Assembly: GCF_030272615.1 (NCBI RefSeq)
Contig: NC_081405.1
Location: 151,880,113 to 151,944,112 of the forward strand
DNA from: Cryptomeria japonica
Lineage: Eukaryota > Streptophyta > Pinopsida > Cupressales > Cupressaceae
Length of the DNA: 64,000 nucleotides
Direction: 5' to 3'
Shown: positions 34,520 to 46,597 of the stretch, piece after piece
Layout of the letters: each line of letters begins with the position of its first letter
Numbering within the stretch: position 1 is the stretch's first letter
Notes under the pieces: generated by a model
Database searches by the model: none
Seen by the model: the letters and a program-made list of their open reading frames with translations, nothing else
Told to the model about the DNA's origin: nothing
Translations under genes and position numbers: made by a program

Positions 34520-37080
34520 TTGCATCATATATGAGGGGTAAAAAGAATATAGTTGTTGATGCCTACTCTTTGTTCTATTTGTACCATTTCCAATGATTTG
34601 GAGGTTTTTATCATCGTCGAATATGCTAAAAACATGTTTGCTACTAACATCTTAGAGGAAAGTGTGAAACATGACAAGTATGTTAAAGTATGAAACATGA
34701 CAAGTATGTTATAGTAAATGGTCTCATTTTGTATAAGCACGCAATCTTTTTAGTAGATAAATCTAAGATGATAGAGAACATTTTAAAAGCATTATATGAT
34801 GCACCCATGGCTAGTCACCTTCAATTATACAAGACATTAAAGACAGATAAAAAACAGATTAGGGAAAGGTTCTCTTCAAAGGGCCTCAAGGATGATGTAC
34901 TTTGATACATCAACAAGTGCACAACCTATCAATAGAACAAGGCAACAATGTCTTTCCTATAGGATTGTTGCAGCCATTACCTACACCTAATAAGAAGTGG
35001 AAGAGTATATCCATGGACTTCAACACAAGCCTTTCAAAGGTAAATGGTAGGGATTGTACTTATGTGATTGTGGATAGATTAATCAAGTATGCAAACTTCT
35101 TGGTTGATCCTACAAAGTTCAAAAGACACCAAGTAGCTGATTTATTTTTCAAATAAGTGTTTACATTACATGGTTTACCTAAGAACATTGTTAGTGATAG
35201 GGATAGTAGATTCCTTAGCTCCTTTTGGTAGAAAATATTCATTTTATTGGTTCCAAACTCACTCCTAGCAGTAAGTAATAATTTATTCTACAAATGAACA
35301 AGCAACATGGGTCAAGTGGTTACACCTTGGTGTAAAAGTCCCTTATTGGGATATTCTTGGTTTTACACCTGCAAACAATATTAATCACTAAAAACTAATA
35401 TTAGTAATATTTTAAGTATCAAGAATTTATGATAGTATTAAAATCAACACATCAAAGCATCATTAATATTCAGATCATAGCATATTCCTCATAGCAAATC
35501 ACGTTGTGAATTCCTTGGAAATGCTTGCAAATGGCTATATCAAGGCTTCTCATCCTTGAATTGCCAAGAGCATGGAAGGTGGCCTCCCTTCCACTTCTCA
35601 ATCCACCTTGGAGGCTTTTCGTCCTCGATCAAACCCAAGAGCATGGAAGGTTGGCCGTCTATTCCATCTCTTGTTCAACTTGATAAGAGCATGAAGATGG
35701 GCCATCCTTCATCTCTCGTGAACTTGGAAGGCTACCCATCCTTCCTATTTGCAAGAAACTTCCACAAATTCAAGACTGATTTCTCAAGGAATTTGCTAGA
35801 TGATTGCCAACTAAGTACCTCTTGATGAATTAATAAATTTATCCTCAAATGACTGCAACAAAATATTTTATAAATATTATTTGATGTTTGAATGATTGAA
35901 ATGATTGATGAATTGACTAATTTAATAGATTGATTCATTCCTTAAAACACATCTGATGATTGATTTCTGATTCCAAGATGAATTGATGATTGATGATGAT
36001 TTGATTTCTTGTTTGTCCACTTTGTTGATTTGATCTTTGCTGATTGATAGATTGCTTGATTTCTTGATGCATTGATGAGTGATGATGTATTGATATTTGA
36101 TTGGAATCATCTACCCTTTATGCTTTAACGGTGAAACTGAAAGAGTCATCACCTTTCACAAGAATTGAGTCACCACCCATCATAAGAGTCGAGTCACCAT
36201 TCCTTCATTCCCCACTTATGATCTATTAATTTCTGGTTGATGATCTCCCTTTTATATCTTATTCTTGAGGGAATCACAACCTTTGATCCATAATTGTTGT
36301 CTTTTGACCTTTCATTAAAATTAATTAAAATTTCATTATATCATTTTTTTATATTTTAATTTATTAATATTTATTATTAAACACCATTTCAAAAAGGGGT
36401 CCTTACACTTGGAGATCATTGCTATAACACCACCCATCACATGTCCATCAGTGTAACTCCATTTGTGGCATTGTATGGATATGGTGCACTGACTTAAACA
36501 AATTTGGTGTTCATTGACAATAGGATGCCAACAGCTAAGAACTTCGTGGAGCATAGCCAAGACATTTTAAAGTCACTTAAAGATCATTTGCATTATACGC
36601 AAAATCATCAAAAGCTCTACACAAGCTGACACTGTATCAAGAGATCATTTGAGGTTAGAGATATGGTTTTTCTGTAGCTATAGCCCTATAGGCATAACTT
36701 CATTATTGAGTAGAGGCTACAAAGTTCAAACCTGACTCCTATGGATTCATGGACCATACAGAGTTTCAAGGAGAGGAGGTGAAGTAGCCTATGAGCTGGA
36801 GTTTCCAACGTTGGATTCACAATGTTTTCCACGTATATTACATCAAAAGGGCATATACTAGCATTTGCACCATCAGTTCATCTACCACCCCTAGATGATG
36901 AAGAGAAACTTATATTGGTGCCAGATGCTATCACTAACATATGAGAGAAGAAACTAAGGGATAGGATTGTCATAAGAGTACTTGGTCCATTGGAAGGGCC
37001 TACCTGTAGAGGATGCTATTTGGAAGGACCAGAAATATTTGAACATCTAGTTCTGCATTGCTTGTAAGCAAGCAATCTCA
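34520..37080 (+). pseudogene. Ty3/gypsy chromovirus RNase H end, integrase and chromodomain
   Basis: Blocks in order: a GKKNIVVDA RNase H tail (about 34,540), a linker with LEVFIIVEYAKNMFATNI, the integrase zinc domain (MASHLQLYKT, KGLKDDVL, YINKCTTYQ) and the catalytic core. The core shows WKSISMDFNTSLSKVNGRD, IVSDRDSRFLSSFW and a WLHLGDHCYNTTHHMS block. An FVALYGYGAL region and a chromodomain relic (EYLVHWKGLPVEDAIWKD, about 36,980-37,030) follow. The solo LTR at 35,331-36,407 splits the WLHLG/DHCYNTT codons. Stops are frequent. A short duplication (ATGAAACATGACAAGTATGT) lies at about 34,665-34,710. The chromodomain places it among chromoviruses, which target marked chromatin. Confidence 0.82.
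35331..36407 (-). mobile_element. Solo LTR (1077 bp) with perfect target duplication
   Basis: On the minus strand it runs from TGTAAGGACCCCTTTTTG to GGGACTTTTACA, inverted TG/CA ends. It is flanked by CTTGG on both sides (35,326-35,330 and 36,408-36,412). Removing it with one CTTGG restores a continuous gypsy integrase segment. Part of it (35,830-36,110) is rich in TTGATTGATGATTGATT-type words. Confidence 0.9.
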
Positions 37081-37612
37081 TGAAGGGCATACTTGTAATG
37101 CCTCTTTCCATTAACTTGTCCTGCAGCATCCCATAAGCCCATTACTTTATTTTTCTTATGGTTTGGAGGAAAATTCTCTTTAAAGTGGGGGTTATGGTTT
37201 GGGAAAATTGACAGAACAAATAAATAATATTTAATGGTATTTCCTATTTAATTTTGTCAATTTCTAACAGTACATTATGGGATTTACAAATTGATTTTTC
37301 AAGGAAGACAGTTCTGCTCTCAGAATCGGGGTGTTAAGTTATGGTGGCATTTTGACTTAAATAGCATTTGCAATTCTCAGAATGAAGTCAATTTAAGGGA
37401 GCATTGAGCTATGGGCCCTCCCTTGTTATTAAAAGTCTCCCCCTTTCTTCCTGTTATATTTTTGCATTAATGTACTTTAGTTGAATTCAGGATGAAATCC
37501 CTCAAATAACAAAACTAGAGGATGAAACCCATTTGTTCTCTTCAGCAATCTCATTCATGGGCTGCAATTGTCATGTTCTTTCTCTTCATTTTTGGCAAGT
37601 GTCAGTGGTATG
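37081..37612 (+). other. Non-coding 3' region or LTR piece of the chromovirus
   Basis: It follows the chromodomain and begins with TGTAATGCCTC near 37,093, a plausible LTR start. It is cut at 37,612 by the copia-6 insertion, and the rest should continue after 49,398 (an AATAAAATATTAAAAT signal near 49,528 fits an LTR poly(A) region). No matching second LTR is in view. Confidence 0.4.
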
Positions 37613-38173
37613 TGTTGAAGATTAGCGTCGGTAAGCAATCTTCCAATGTGACTGAGTCAACTAAGTTGCCTAATCGGAATTAGACAACTTAGTTAACCAA
37701 TTAATTAATATTTAGTTATGATAAAAATGGTATTAATAATTATTAATATGTGAATCGACTAATACATGAATCAATTCTTTGTTTAAATGTATTAACATTT
37801 CTGTAGTTAGTCGCATTAATACATACTCGCTTCTAGGAGGAGAGACATGATGATTGTATAAGAGATGTGTTGTTTAGCACAGGCATCACGTTAGGTATTT
37901 AATATCAATCTCTCCCTCCATATGAAGATCGATCAGTAGCATAAGAAAAGATAGTCCTCTTTCAGTATATAAAATTCATATGGTATTATTAGCAGATTGA
38001 ACTCCTTGTTCTGCATATTCTCTATCACCGATGTGCTCTATCTATTCAGCAGATCACCATTAATAAAGCATATTGAACCTAGGGTTTAAACTAAGTTGAT
38101 TCTTCTTTGAGAGGTGATTCTAGACAATTATCAGATAATTCTGAAATTATAAATATGATCACCAAATTTAACA
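37613..38173 (+). repeat. 5' LTR of copia-6 (561 bp)
   Basis: Starts TGTTGAAGATTAGCG and ends CAAATTTAACA. It includes the near-palindrome CTAAGTTGCCTAATCGG/AATTAGACAACTTAG. The matching copy is 48,842-49,398. Confidence 0.93.
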
Positions 38174-38185
38174 TGGTATCAAAGC
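38174..38185 (+). promoter_or_regulatory. Primer-binding site of copia-6
   Basis: TGGTATCAAAGC adjoins the LTR end and differs at one base from the standard initiator-methionine tRNA complement TGGTATCAGAGC. Confidence 0.9.
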
Positions 38186-38968
38186 AGATCGGTCTTAGGG
38201 ATCTTACTAGTGCTATTTATTAATGGAGCAATCTGAGAGAATGATAAAAGACAGTGACTGCATCTGCCAATACATTGATGAAACAAGTTGAGGATAGCAT
38301 CGACTTAGTTCCAAACTCAACGATTAAATTAATGATGGAGAGTTGTATCGAGGTAGACATTCTATGTTCGTGGCTTGCATCCACGACCCAAACAAGTCTA
38401 TAAGGTGACAATACTGATCAAGTCAGAAGTAATATTCTTCTACGTAATTGCTATCAAGAGAATACTTCCGATAGAATTCATAGACACCAAGCATCGTGTT
38501 CTGTAGGTGTCGTTAAACCATGGAAGACCAAAACAACGATGAATAACATGGAGGGATCGATTTACAAAAGGACATGTGGAACAATGATAAGGTGATATTG
38601 TTATAATCGAGAAATGACCAAAACACAATGCAGCGATCTCTTCATACTTTTCGAATGGTCTTAGTATTGTATGTATAGAGGAGCAACCAATTTGGAGAAG
38701 GTTGATGGTCAAACAATGGACCACTGATGCATCTATGAGGTAGTAGTACCATCAACAACAAGAAATGCAATACATATATTCAAAATTATGATATACGTAT
38801 TCAGATGAGGGGAAATAAATGAAGAGACGATGCTAATCACATGATTAGTCAGCGATAATTGAGAAAGAAAAGAATCGTTAAGGCATAGCACATTGAGCAT
38901 TACAGAGTATGTTATGATAAGACACGTATTATAGGGGAGTGATCACAAGAACTAGTAGTAACAACGAT
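38186..38968 (+). other. Non-coding internal part of copia-6, left
   Basis: No gag or other protein is recognisable. Short frames on the opposite strand have no family features. Confidence 0.6.
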
Positions 38969-38973
38969 TACAA

Positions 38974-40549
38974 TGTTGGCATATGTGCAGAATATGTTGA
39001 CATGATGATATTGTGTTGTCATTGATGTCAATATGCTGAAAGAGAACCGGTAATATGCTGAAGAGTGAACCGGCATATGTGATGAAGAGTGAACAAGATT
39101 ATTGAAGTTAAGCAACTGACAAAGAGAACCAGTATGATGTTGTGAACCGGCATATGTGAAAAAGTGAAGCGGTATGCTTGTCCAAGTGAACTGGAACCGG
39201 TATGTCGGAACGAGAACCGGTATATGGAATGTTTTGTATCAAGGGTTCATATGGCATGACTACCGGTTGGTAGTCTCAGCTTCAGGGTTTCCGGTTGAAG
39301 TGTTTTGAACCTATGTGTTTCAACCGATGGCATTGTGTGATGAGTTAGCATTGTAATAGAGATCAGATCGTGTTGCCACGTCAACCTCGTGCACGTGAAG
39401 GATCTTGCATGAAGGAGATTGATCCTATCTACCTCGAGAATGTGCGAAGTCTCTGCAAACGGTGGAGAACGTGTGATGGGTTATCACCTCCAAGAAGCGG
39501 TGGAGAACGAACGATGGAGAATGTCTTGAGATCTGTTCAAGACCGTTGTATTCAAATGCAAAGTGTTCAATGGTCAGGATTGAACCGACTGAATCGCTCA
39601 ACCTAAATGTTTAGGGTTTAGGGTTTATGTTACCGACCTATCTGTTTCCTATAAGGTCGATGTTGTGTTTCATGTTGAAGTTGTTGGTAAATGTTGTGTG
39701 TGTATCTATGTGCAGAGATACGTGATTCTTGCCAAACCAGTTGAGAGGATTGATACCTGCATAAGTGTGTGTGCAGAAGGAAGGAACTAAAGCGGATCTA
39801 CATTGGCATTGAGTGCTATTACCAGATCATTGTGATACCTGTTGATCTCTAACCACTTCAACAGTTGGAAAATCCCTTAACAGGGTAGCTTTAACCAGCT
39901 TGCTGTAAATCCTTTAACAGGGTGACTCAAAGCCATTGAGTTCATAAAGTCCTCTAACAAGGTAACCTTTAACAGGGTTTAACCCTTAACCAGGTATTCT
40001 AGCCATCCCCTAACCGGGTGATCCCTAACAGGATCGGTTCCTAACAGAACCTGTTGTAACAGTCTTTAACCGGACTAGGCTCCTAACAGAGCGGACTTCT
40101 AAAGAGTTCAAAAAACAGCTTGTGGGTATTTATCCCCACCGTGGTTTTTCCCAGTTGGGTTTCCACGTGAAAAATATGTGTGTCATGTGTGATGCCTCTT
40201 TCATGTGATGTTTTGTTATTTTCTGTCAAGCGGTGAATCATGTTGATCTAGCAAGTTATTATATTTCTGATGATAGATTATCTGTTTATGCATAAGGACA
40301 AAGTGGAAATGAGGGAGTAGGTTGCATGGAAAGCTAAGGTTGTATGGAAAGCTAAGAAGATTGACCGGTTCATGTCTTTTATAGTTGCACTCTGTTTAAC
40401 CGGTAGTAACTGGTTTGGACCAGTATTAGGGATTGCTAGTAGTTTACAGTCTGCAATCAAACCGGTTCAGGAAAAGTTTTTGTGCCTGTACTAATTCACC
40501 CCCCTTCTCAGTATCGGTTTGGTACTCACTGTTCATCATTGTGTTATCA
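38974..40549 (+). repeat. 5' LTR of copia-5 (1576 bp)
   Basis: TGTTGGCATATG to GTGTTATCA. Rich in ACCGG words and in repeated CCTTTAACAGGG-type units (39,870-40,100). It has the conserved copia block CACCGTGGTTTTTCCC then GGGTTTCCACGT (about 40,137-40,168) and the C-rich TAATTCACCCCCC segment near the 3' end. Confidence 0.95.
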
Positions 40550-40551
40550 AT

Positions 40552-40563
40552 TGGTATCAGAGC
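40552..40563 (+). promoter_or_regulatory. Primer-binding site of copia-5
   Basis: TGGTATCAGAGC, exact match to the plant copia initiator-methionine tRNA complement, two bases after the LTR end. Confidence 0.95.
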
Positions 40564-40620
40564 GCCCTCCAAGTCCTCTGTGTTGTAAGCTTAACCGCTT
40601 GAGGGAAAGATCCTATTGTA

Positions 40621-43600
40621 ATGATGAAGAGGGAAGGTCCAAAATTCAACAGAGATAACTTTAAAATATGGAAGAACAGAATGAAGATATACATCAGAAG
40701 CATGGGTGCTCAACATTGGAGCTATGTTGAGAATGTTTATGTTATCCCTACGGGTACTCTCACCGATGACCAAAAGAGAGAGATTCAGGAGAATAGGCAA
40801 GTCATGGAAGCCCTAATCAGTAATTTATCTGACATTGAGTTTATTGATGTCTAGGATAAAGAAAAACCCAAAGAAGTATGGGATACTCTTGAGAATATCT
40901 ATGGCGGTGATGAGCATGTGAAACAAGCTAAGGAAGAAAGCCTTACAGGAAAGTTTGAAGATATGCGGATGGTTGAAGGAGAGACCATTCAACAATATGG
41001 AATAAGAATCAAAACTATTGTTGGAGATATCAAGAGTGCAGGTGGTAAAATGGAAGATTCCACCATTGTTAGCAAAGTTTTGAGATCCTTATTACCGGTC
41101 TATGCAATAAGGGTTGCTTCTATTCAGGAGTTGAGATCAATAGATAAAACTAAGGTATCCCTAGACTCCATCATTGCAAAATTAACAGCCTATGAGCTAA
41201 ATAGTTTTGATGGCAGTGTTCAGAAGACTAAATCAGCTTTTAGAGCATCTGCTGCACCATCCTAAAAAGGAAAAGAAGCAAGCACCAGCGGTGAACCAAG
41301 ACAGAGCAGAGAAATGGATGATGAGGAGATCCTGATGGAATTTGAAGCTCTTCTTGCCAAGAGACTTCCTAAGGGAACCCGCAAATACAGAGGTAAGCTT
41401 CCTTTGAAATGCTTCTCTTGTAACAGGATAGGACACATTGCTATAAACTGTCCTAATGGTGATAGCAAGGACAAACCGGAAAGGTTCAAGAAATTCAAAG
41501 GAGGAAACCGGAGAAACTGTTTTGTAGCAGTTGATGAAGGTGTCACAGATGAGGAATCGGAAGATGAAGAAAATGAAGATATTGTGTTTGTTGCAGTCAA
41601 GGAGGATGTGTCAGACAAAAAGGCTCTTGTCTCCCGCTTTGATAATTCCAATGAGTGGATTATTGACAGTGGTTGTTCTCACCCTATGACTGGTGACCGA
41701 AGCAAGTTTATATCTCTGGAAGAGTATGATGGTGGTGTGGTTCGTTTTGATAATGATGCTCCATGTATGGTCAAAGGCAGAGGGTCCATCTCTCTAAATG
41801 GAAAGAGCAGTGCTGACAATGTGTATTGGGTGGAAGGTCTCAAACACAATCTATTGAGTGTTGCCCAGCTGAATGACAATGGACTCACTCTGGAATTCAA
41901 AAATGGAGTGTGCAAAATCAAAGGAAAGAATGGTGAACTAATGGCCACCGGTATGTAGACCAAAGGTAACTTATTTCAGCTGAATGCAAATATAAGTACA
42001 TGTCTTATGGCTAAGTTTGATGATAGCTGGATATGGCATAGGAGACTCTACCATATAAACTTTGATAACATAGTAAAGGCCAGTAAGATCAAGGCAGTTA
42101 GAGGACTGTCGATGCTGAGCAAACCGGAAAATCATTTGTGCAGAGAATGTTAACTGGGGAAAATGTCTTCCTCAACCTTCAAAGGTAAATCTTTCACTGC
42201 TGACAACTTACTTGATCTTGTGCATACTAATTTGTGTAGTCCTATGAAAACTAAGAGTGTGCAGGGAGATAGGTATTTTATGATTCTTACAGATGATTGC
42301 TCAAGAATGATGTTGGTCACATTCTTGAAGGACAAGTTTGAAGCCTTTGGAAAGTTGAAAGCTTTCAGAGCACTGGTAGAAAAAGAAAGTGGTAGAAGAA
42401 TCAAATGCCTTAGAACTGATCAAGGAGGAGAATTCACTTCCGGTGAATTCAACAAATATTGTGAAGAGAATGGCATCAAGAGGCAACTGTTTGCCCCCCG
42501 GACTCCACAGCAGAATGGCTTAGCAGAGAGAAACAACCGGACGGTGGTTGAAATAGTTAGAACCATGCTAATCCAAGGAAAGGTTGCTCACACCTTTTGG
42601 AGAGAAGCGGTGAGCACTGCAGTCTACACAATGAATCGGGTACTCATCAAGAAAGGAAAGGATAAGACTCCTTATGAGTACTGGACTAGTAAGACACCAG
42701 TGGTAAGCTACTTCAGAGTGTTTGGTAGTAAATGTTATATCAAGAGGAGTGAACATCAGAGCAAGTTTGATGCTAAATGTGATGAGGGAATATTCCTAGG
42801 GTATTCCACTAAGAGCAAAGCTCTCAAATGTTTCAACAATAGGACTCAGAGAATTGTTGAAAGCATCGATGTTAGGGTTGATGAAAACTCTGAGAAATCA
42901 GAGGAAACTAGCAGAGAGCATGTAGGAGATGAACCGGTAGTAACCTTCTGGGAACCGGTTGCAAATCAGCCCAGTACCAACAATTCTGCTCTTACACCGG
43001 TAGATGCTGATGAAGATGAGGATGATGAAGAAAAGCAAGAGAAAGTTGTTAAGAACATACCTAGGTATGTCAAACTCAATCATGATCCAAAGCAAATCAT
43101 AGGAGACAAAGATGCAGGAATTCTTACAAGAAGAAAGGTCAGAGAAAGCTCATGTATGATCTCTGAATTTGAGCCTAAATCATTCAAAGAGGCACATAAA
43201 GATGAAGACTGGATCAAGGCAATGGAGGAGGAACTTGACTAGATAGAGAAGAATGGTACATGGTCTTTGGTACCCACACCGGAGCATAAAAATGTCATTG
43301 GAACCAAATGGGTCTTCAGAAATAAGCTGAATGAGGATGGCACAGTGGTAAGGAACAAGGCCAGACTAGTATGTAAAGGATATGCCCAAGAAGAAGGAGA
43401 AGACTATGGAGAAACCTTTGCTCCAGTAGCAAGATTGGAAGGAGTTCGTATGCTTCTTGCATATGCAACTTTTAAAGGATTCAAGGTATACCAAATGGAT
43501 GTAAAATCTACATTTTTAAATGGAATACTTGAAGAAGAGGTGTATATAGAGCAACCAGATGGGTTTGCCCTATCAGAAGACAGTGACATGGTGTGTAGGC

Positions 43601-44706
43601 TACATAAAGCCTTATATGGACTAAAGCAGGCACCAAGAGCATGGTATGAATGCTTGCATTTCCATCTTGTGAAGATTGGATTTGAAAGAACAAGTGAAGA
43701 TAGCAATATCTACTTGAAATCAGAAGGAAATCAGATTCTGATCTGCAAAGTATTTGTTGATAACATAATCTTTGGTGGAGATGACAAGATGAGTCATGAC
43801 TTTCCAGATGAGATGAAAAAGGAGTTTGAAATGTCACTCATAGGGGAGATTAAGTTCTTCATCGGACTGCAAATTCAGCAAATGAATAATGGAATCTTTA
43901 TTACTCAGTCCAAGTATGTAAAAGAGGTGTTGAAGACCTTTGGCATGGAAGACAGTAAACCGGTTGGTACACCAATGGTGACCGGTTGTAAACTATCAAA
44001 AGAGGATGACTCAGCATTTGTAAATGAGAAGGAATACCGATCAATGATTGGTAAGTTGCATTATGTAGTGCATACCAGACTGGACATTGCACATGCAGTG
44101 GGTATTACCGCTCGGTTTCAGCAAAGCCCAAGAGAATCTCACTTGGTAGCAGTCAAGCGGATTCTTAGATATCTGAAGGGAACTATTGACTATGGACTAT
44201 GGTATCCATACAATAATGATTTCAACCTGAAAGTGTTCACAGATGCTGATTGGGCTGGTAATGTAGATGATCGGAAGAGCACAACCGGTGGTGCATTCTT
44301 TCTCAGTGGTAGACTAGTCTCATGGATGAGTAAAAAGCAGAGTTTTATCTCTCAGTCTACAGCAAAAGCGGAGTATGTTGCAGCTTTTATGAATTGCACC
44401 CAAACTATTTGGATGAAGCATGTATTGAATGGTTTCAAAGTTCCTGTATCTGAACCGGTAAGTATATTCTGTGACAATACAAGTGCAATTAACATTTCCA
44501 AGAATCCGGTTCTACATGCTAGAACCAAGCACTTTGACCTCAAGTATCATTTCTTGAGGGAAAAGGTTTAGAACAAAGAGGTGGTATTGGAACATGTTTC
44601 CAGTAAGGAGCAGTTAGCAGACATATTCACCAAGCCTCTACTGAAGGCTACTTTTACCTATCTAAGAGGTGAGTTAGGGGTGTTGCCCCTTCAAGAGGTA
44701 ATCTAA
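40621..44706 (+). pseudogene. copia-5 gag-pol polyprotein with six stop codons
   Basis: One frame from ATG 40,621 to TAA 44,704-44,706 covers gag (residues 1-about 250), zinc knuckle CFSCNRIGHIAINC (264-277), protease DSGCSHPM (349), pre-integrase WHRRLYHINF, integrase, reverse transcriptase and RNase H. RNase H motifs FTDADWAG (about 1207), KAEYVAAF and FCDNTSA are present. In-frame stops lie at 40,852, 41,263, 41,956, 42,150, 43,240 and 44,569. All are TAG or TAA where Gln fits the family, so each is one C-to-T change. Catalytic changes also occur: the first integrase Asp reads Asn (VHTNLCSPM) and the reverse transcriptase site reads FVDN instead of YVDD. The second integrase Asp (RTDQGGEF) and the Glu (AERNNRTVVE) remain. 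No frameshifts were seen. Confidence 0.93.
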
Positions 44707-44939
44707 AGGTTTGTGCTCCACATCAGTCAGATCTTACTTTGCTATATCTTTTCAGGATTCATGTGTTGAAGGATGCTACTCCTCAAGGGGAGCAGCATAG
44801 TGGAACAGGGAAGCTTGTGCCTCCACTTTGGCATTGTTGTCAAAGGGGGAGAAGATGTGAAGTGGAAAAGATATCTGCAGTATTAAGGAGAAGATGTGAT
44901 GCAGAAAGAGAGATATTTTTGTATATTGCCATCAATGCC

Positions 44940-44951
44940 AAATGGGGAGAT
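44940..44951 (+). promoter_or_regulatory. Polypurine tract of copia-5
   Basis: AAATGGGGAGAT immediately precedes the TGTTGGCATATG start of the 3' LTR, as expected for the plus-strand primer. Confidence 0.85.
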
Positions 44952-46592
44952 TGTTGGCATATGTACAGAATATGTTGACATGATGATATTGTGTTGTCAT
45001 TGATGTCAATATGCTGAAAGAGAACCGGTAATATGCTGAAGAGTGAACCGGCATATGTGATGAAGAGTGAACAGGATTATTGAAGTTAAGCAACTGACAA
45101 AGAATGATGTTGTGAACCGGCATATGTGAAAAAGTGAAGCGGTATGCTTGTCGAAGTGAACCGGAACCGGTATGTCGGAACGAGAACCGGTATGATGTTG
45201 TGAACAGGCATATGTGAAAAAGTGAAGCGGTATGCTTGTCCAAGTGAACCGGAACCGGTATGTCGGAACGAGAACCAGTATATGGAATGTTTTGTATCAA
45301 GGGTTCATATGGCATGACTACCGGTTGGTAGTCTCAGCTTCAGAGTTTCCGGTTGAAGTGTTTTGAACCTGTGTGTTTCAACCGATGGCATTGTGTGATG
45401 AGTTAGCATTGTAATAGAAATCAGATCGTGTTGCCACGTCAGCCTCGTGCACGTGAAGGATCTTGCATGAAGGAGATTGATCCTATCTACCTCGGGAATG
45501 TGTGAAGTCTCTGCAAACGGTGGAGAACGCATGATGGGTTATCACCTCCAAGAAGCGGTGGAGAATGAACGATGGAGAATGTCTTGAGATCTGTTCAAGA
45601 CCGTTGTATTCAAATGCAAAGTGTTCAATGGTCAGGATTGAACCGACTGAATCGCTCGACCTAAATGTTTAGGGTTTAGGGTTTATGTTACCGACCTATC
45701 TGTTTCCTATAAGGTCAATGTTGTGTTTCATGTTGAAGTTGTTGGTAAATGTTGTGTGTGTATCTATGTGCAGAGATACGTGATTCTTGCCAGACCAGTT
45801 GAGAGAATTGATACCTGCATAAGTGTGTGTGTAGAAGGAAGGAACTAAAGCGGATCTACATTGGCATTGAGTGCTATTACCAGATCATTGTGATACCTGT
45901 TGATCTCTAACCACTTCAACAGTTGGAAAATCCCTTAACAGGGTAGCTTTAACCAGCTTGCTGTAAATCCTTTAACAGGGTGACTCAAAGCCATTGAGTT
46001 CATAAAGTCCTCTAACAAGGTAACCTTTAACAGGGTTTAACTCTTAATCGGGTATTCTAGCCATCCCGTAACTGGGTGATCCCTAACAGGATCGGTTCCT
46101 AACAGAACCTGTTGTAACAGTCTTTAACCGGACTAGGCTCCTAACAGAGCGGACTTCTAAAGAGTTCAAAAAACAGCTTGTGGGTATCCATCCCCACTGT
46201 GGTTTTTCCACGGTTGGGTTTCCACGTGAAAAATATGTGTGTCATGTGTGATACCTCTTTCATGTGATGTTTTGTTATTTTCTGTCAAGCGGTGAATCAT
46301 GTTGATCTAGCAAGTTATTATATTTCTGATGATAGATTATCTGTTTATGCATAAGGACAAAGTGGAAATGAGGGAGTAGGTTGTATGGAAAGCTAAGAAG
46401 ATTGACCGGTTCATGTCTTTTACAGTTGCACTGTGTTTAACCGGTAGTAATCTGGTTTGGACCGGCATTAGGGATTGCCAGTAGTTTACAGTCTGCAATC
46501 AAACCGGTTCAGAAAAAGTTTTTTGTGCCTGTACTGATTCAGCCCCCCTCTCAGTACCGGTTTGGTCCTCACTGTTCATCATTGTGTTATCA
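44952..46592 (+). repeat. 3' LTR of copia-5 (1641 bp)
   Basis: Direct copy of the 5' LTR. It is longer mainly because the GAACCGGCATATG...CGGAACGAGAACC segment is tandemly duplicated (about 45,113-45,276). The conserved block recurs at about 46,193-46,226. Confidence 0.95.
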
Positions 46593-46597
46593 TACAA

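Larger units (their letters stand above)
38974..46592 (+). mobile_element. Full-length, relatively young copia (copia-5)
   Basis: Two long LTRs (38,974-40,549 and 44,952-46,592) enclose a PBS, one gag-pol reading frame and a polypurine tract. A perfect TACAA duplication (38,969-38,973 and 46,593-46,597) bounds it. The LTRs are nearly identical by eye except for two tandem-copy changes: an extra GTGAAGCGGTATGCTTGTC-type unit in the 3' LTR, and one fewer GTATGGAAAGCTAAG unit. It inserted into copia-6 and is the last event of this nest. No frameshift was seen in the coding frame, but six stops interrupt it. Confidence 0.95.

Noticed and set aside
40621-44706. Alternative genetic code with TAG/TAA read as glutamine
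   Set aside because: The host-like GT17 frame ends normally with TAA. Other elements here have stops at Trp and Arg positions as well. Deamination explains the pattern.
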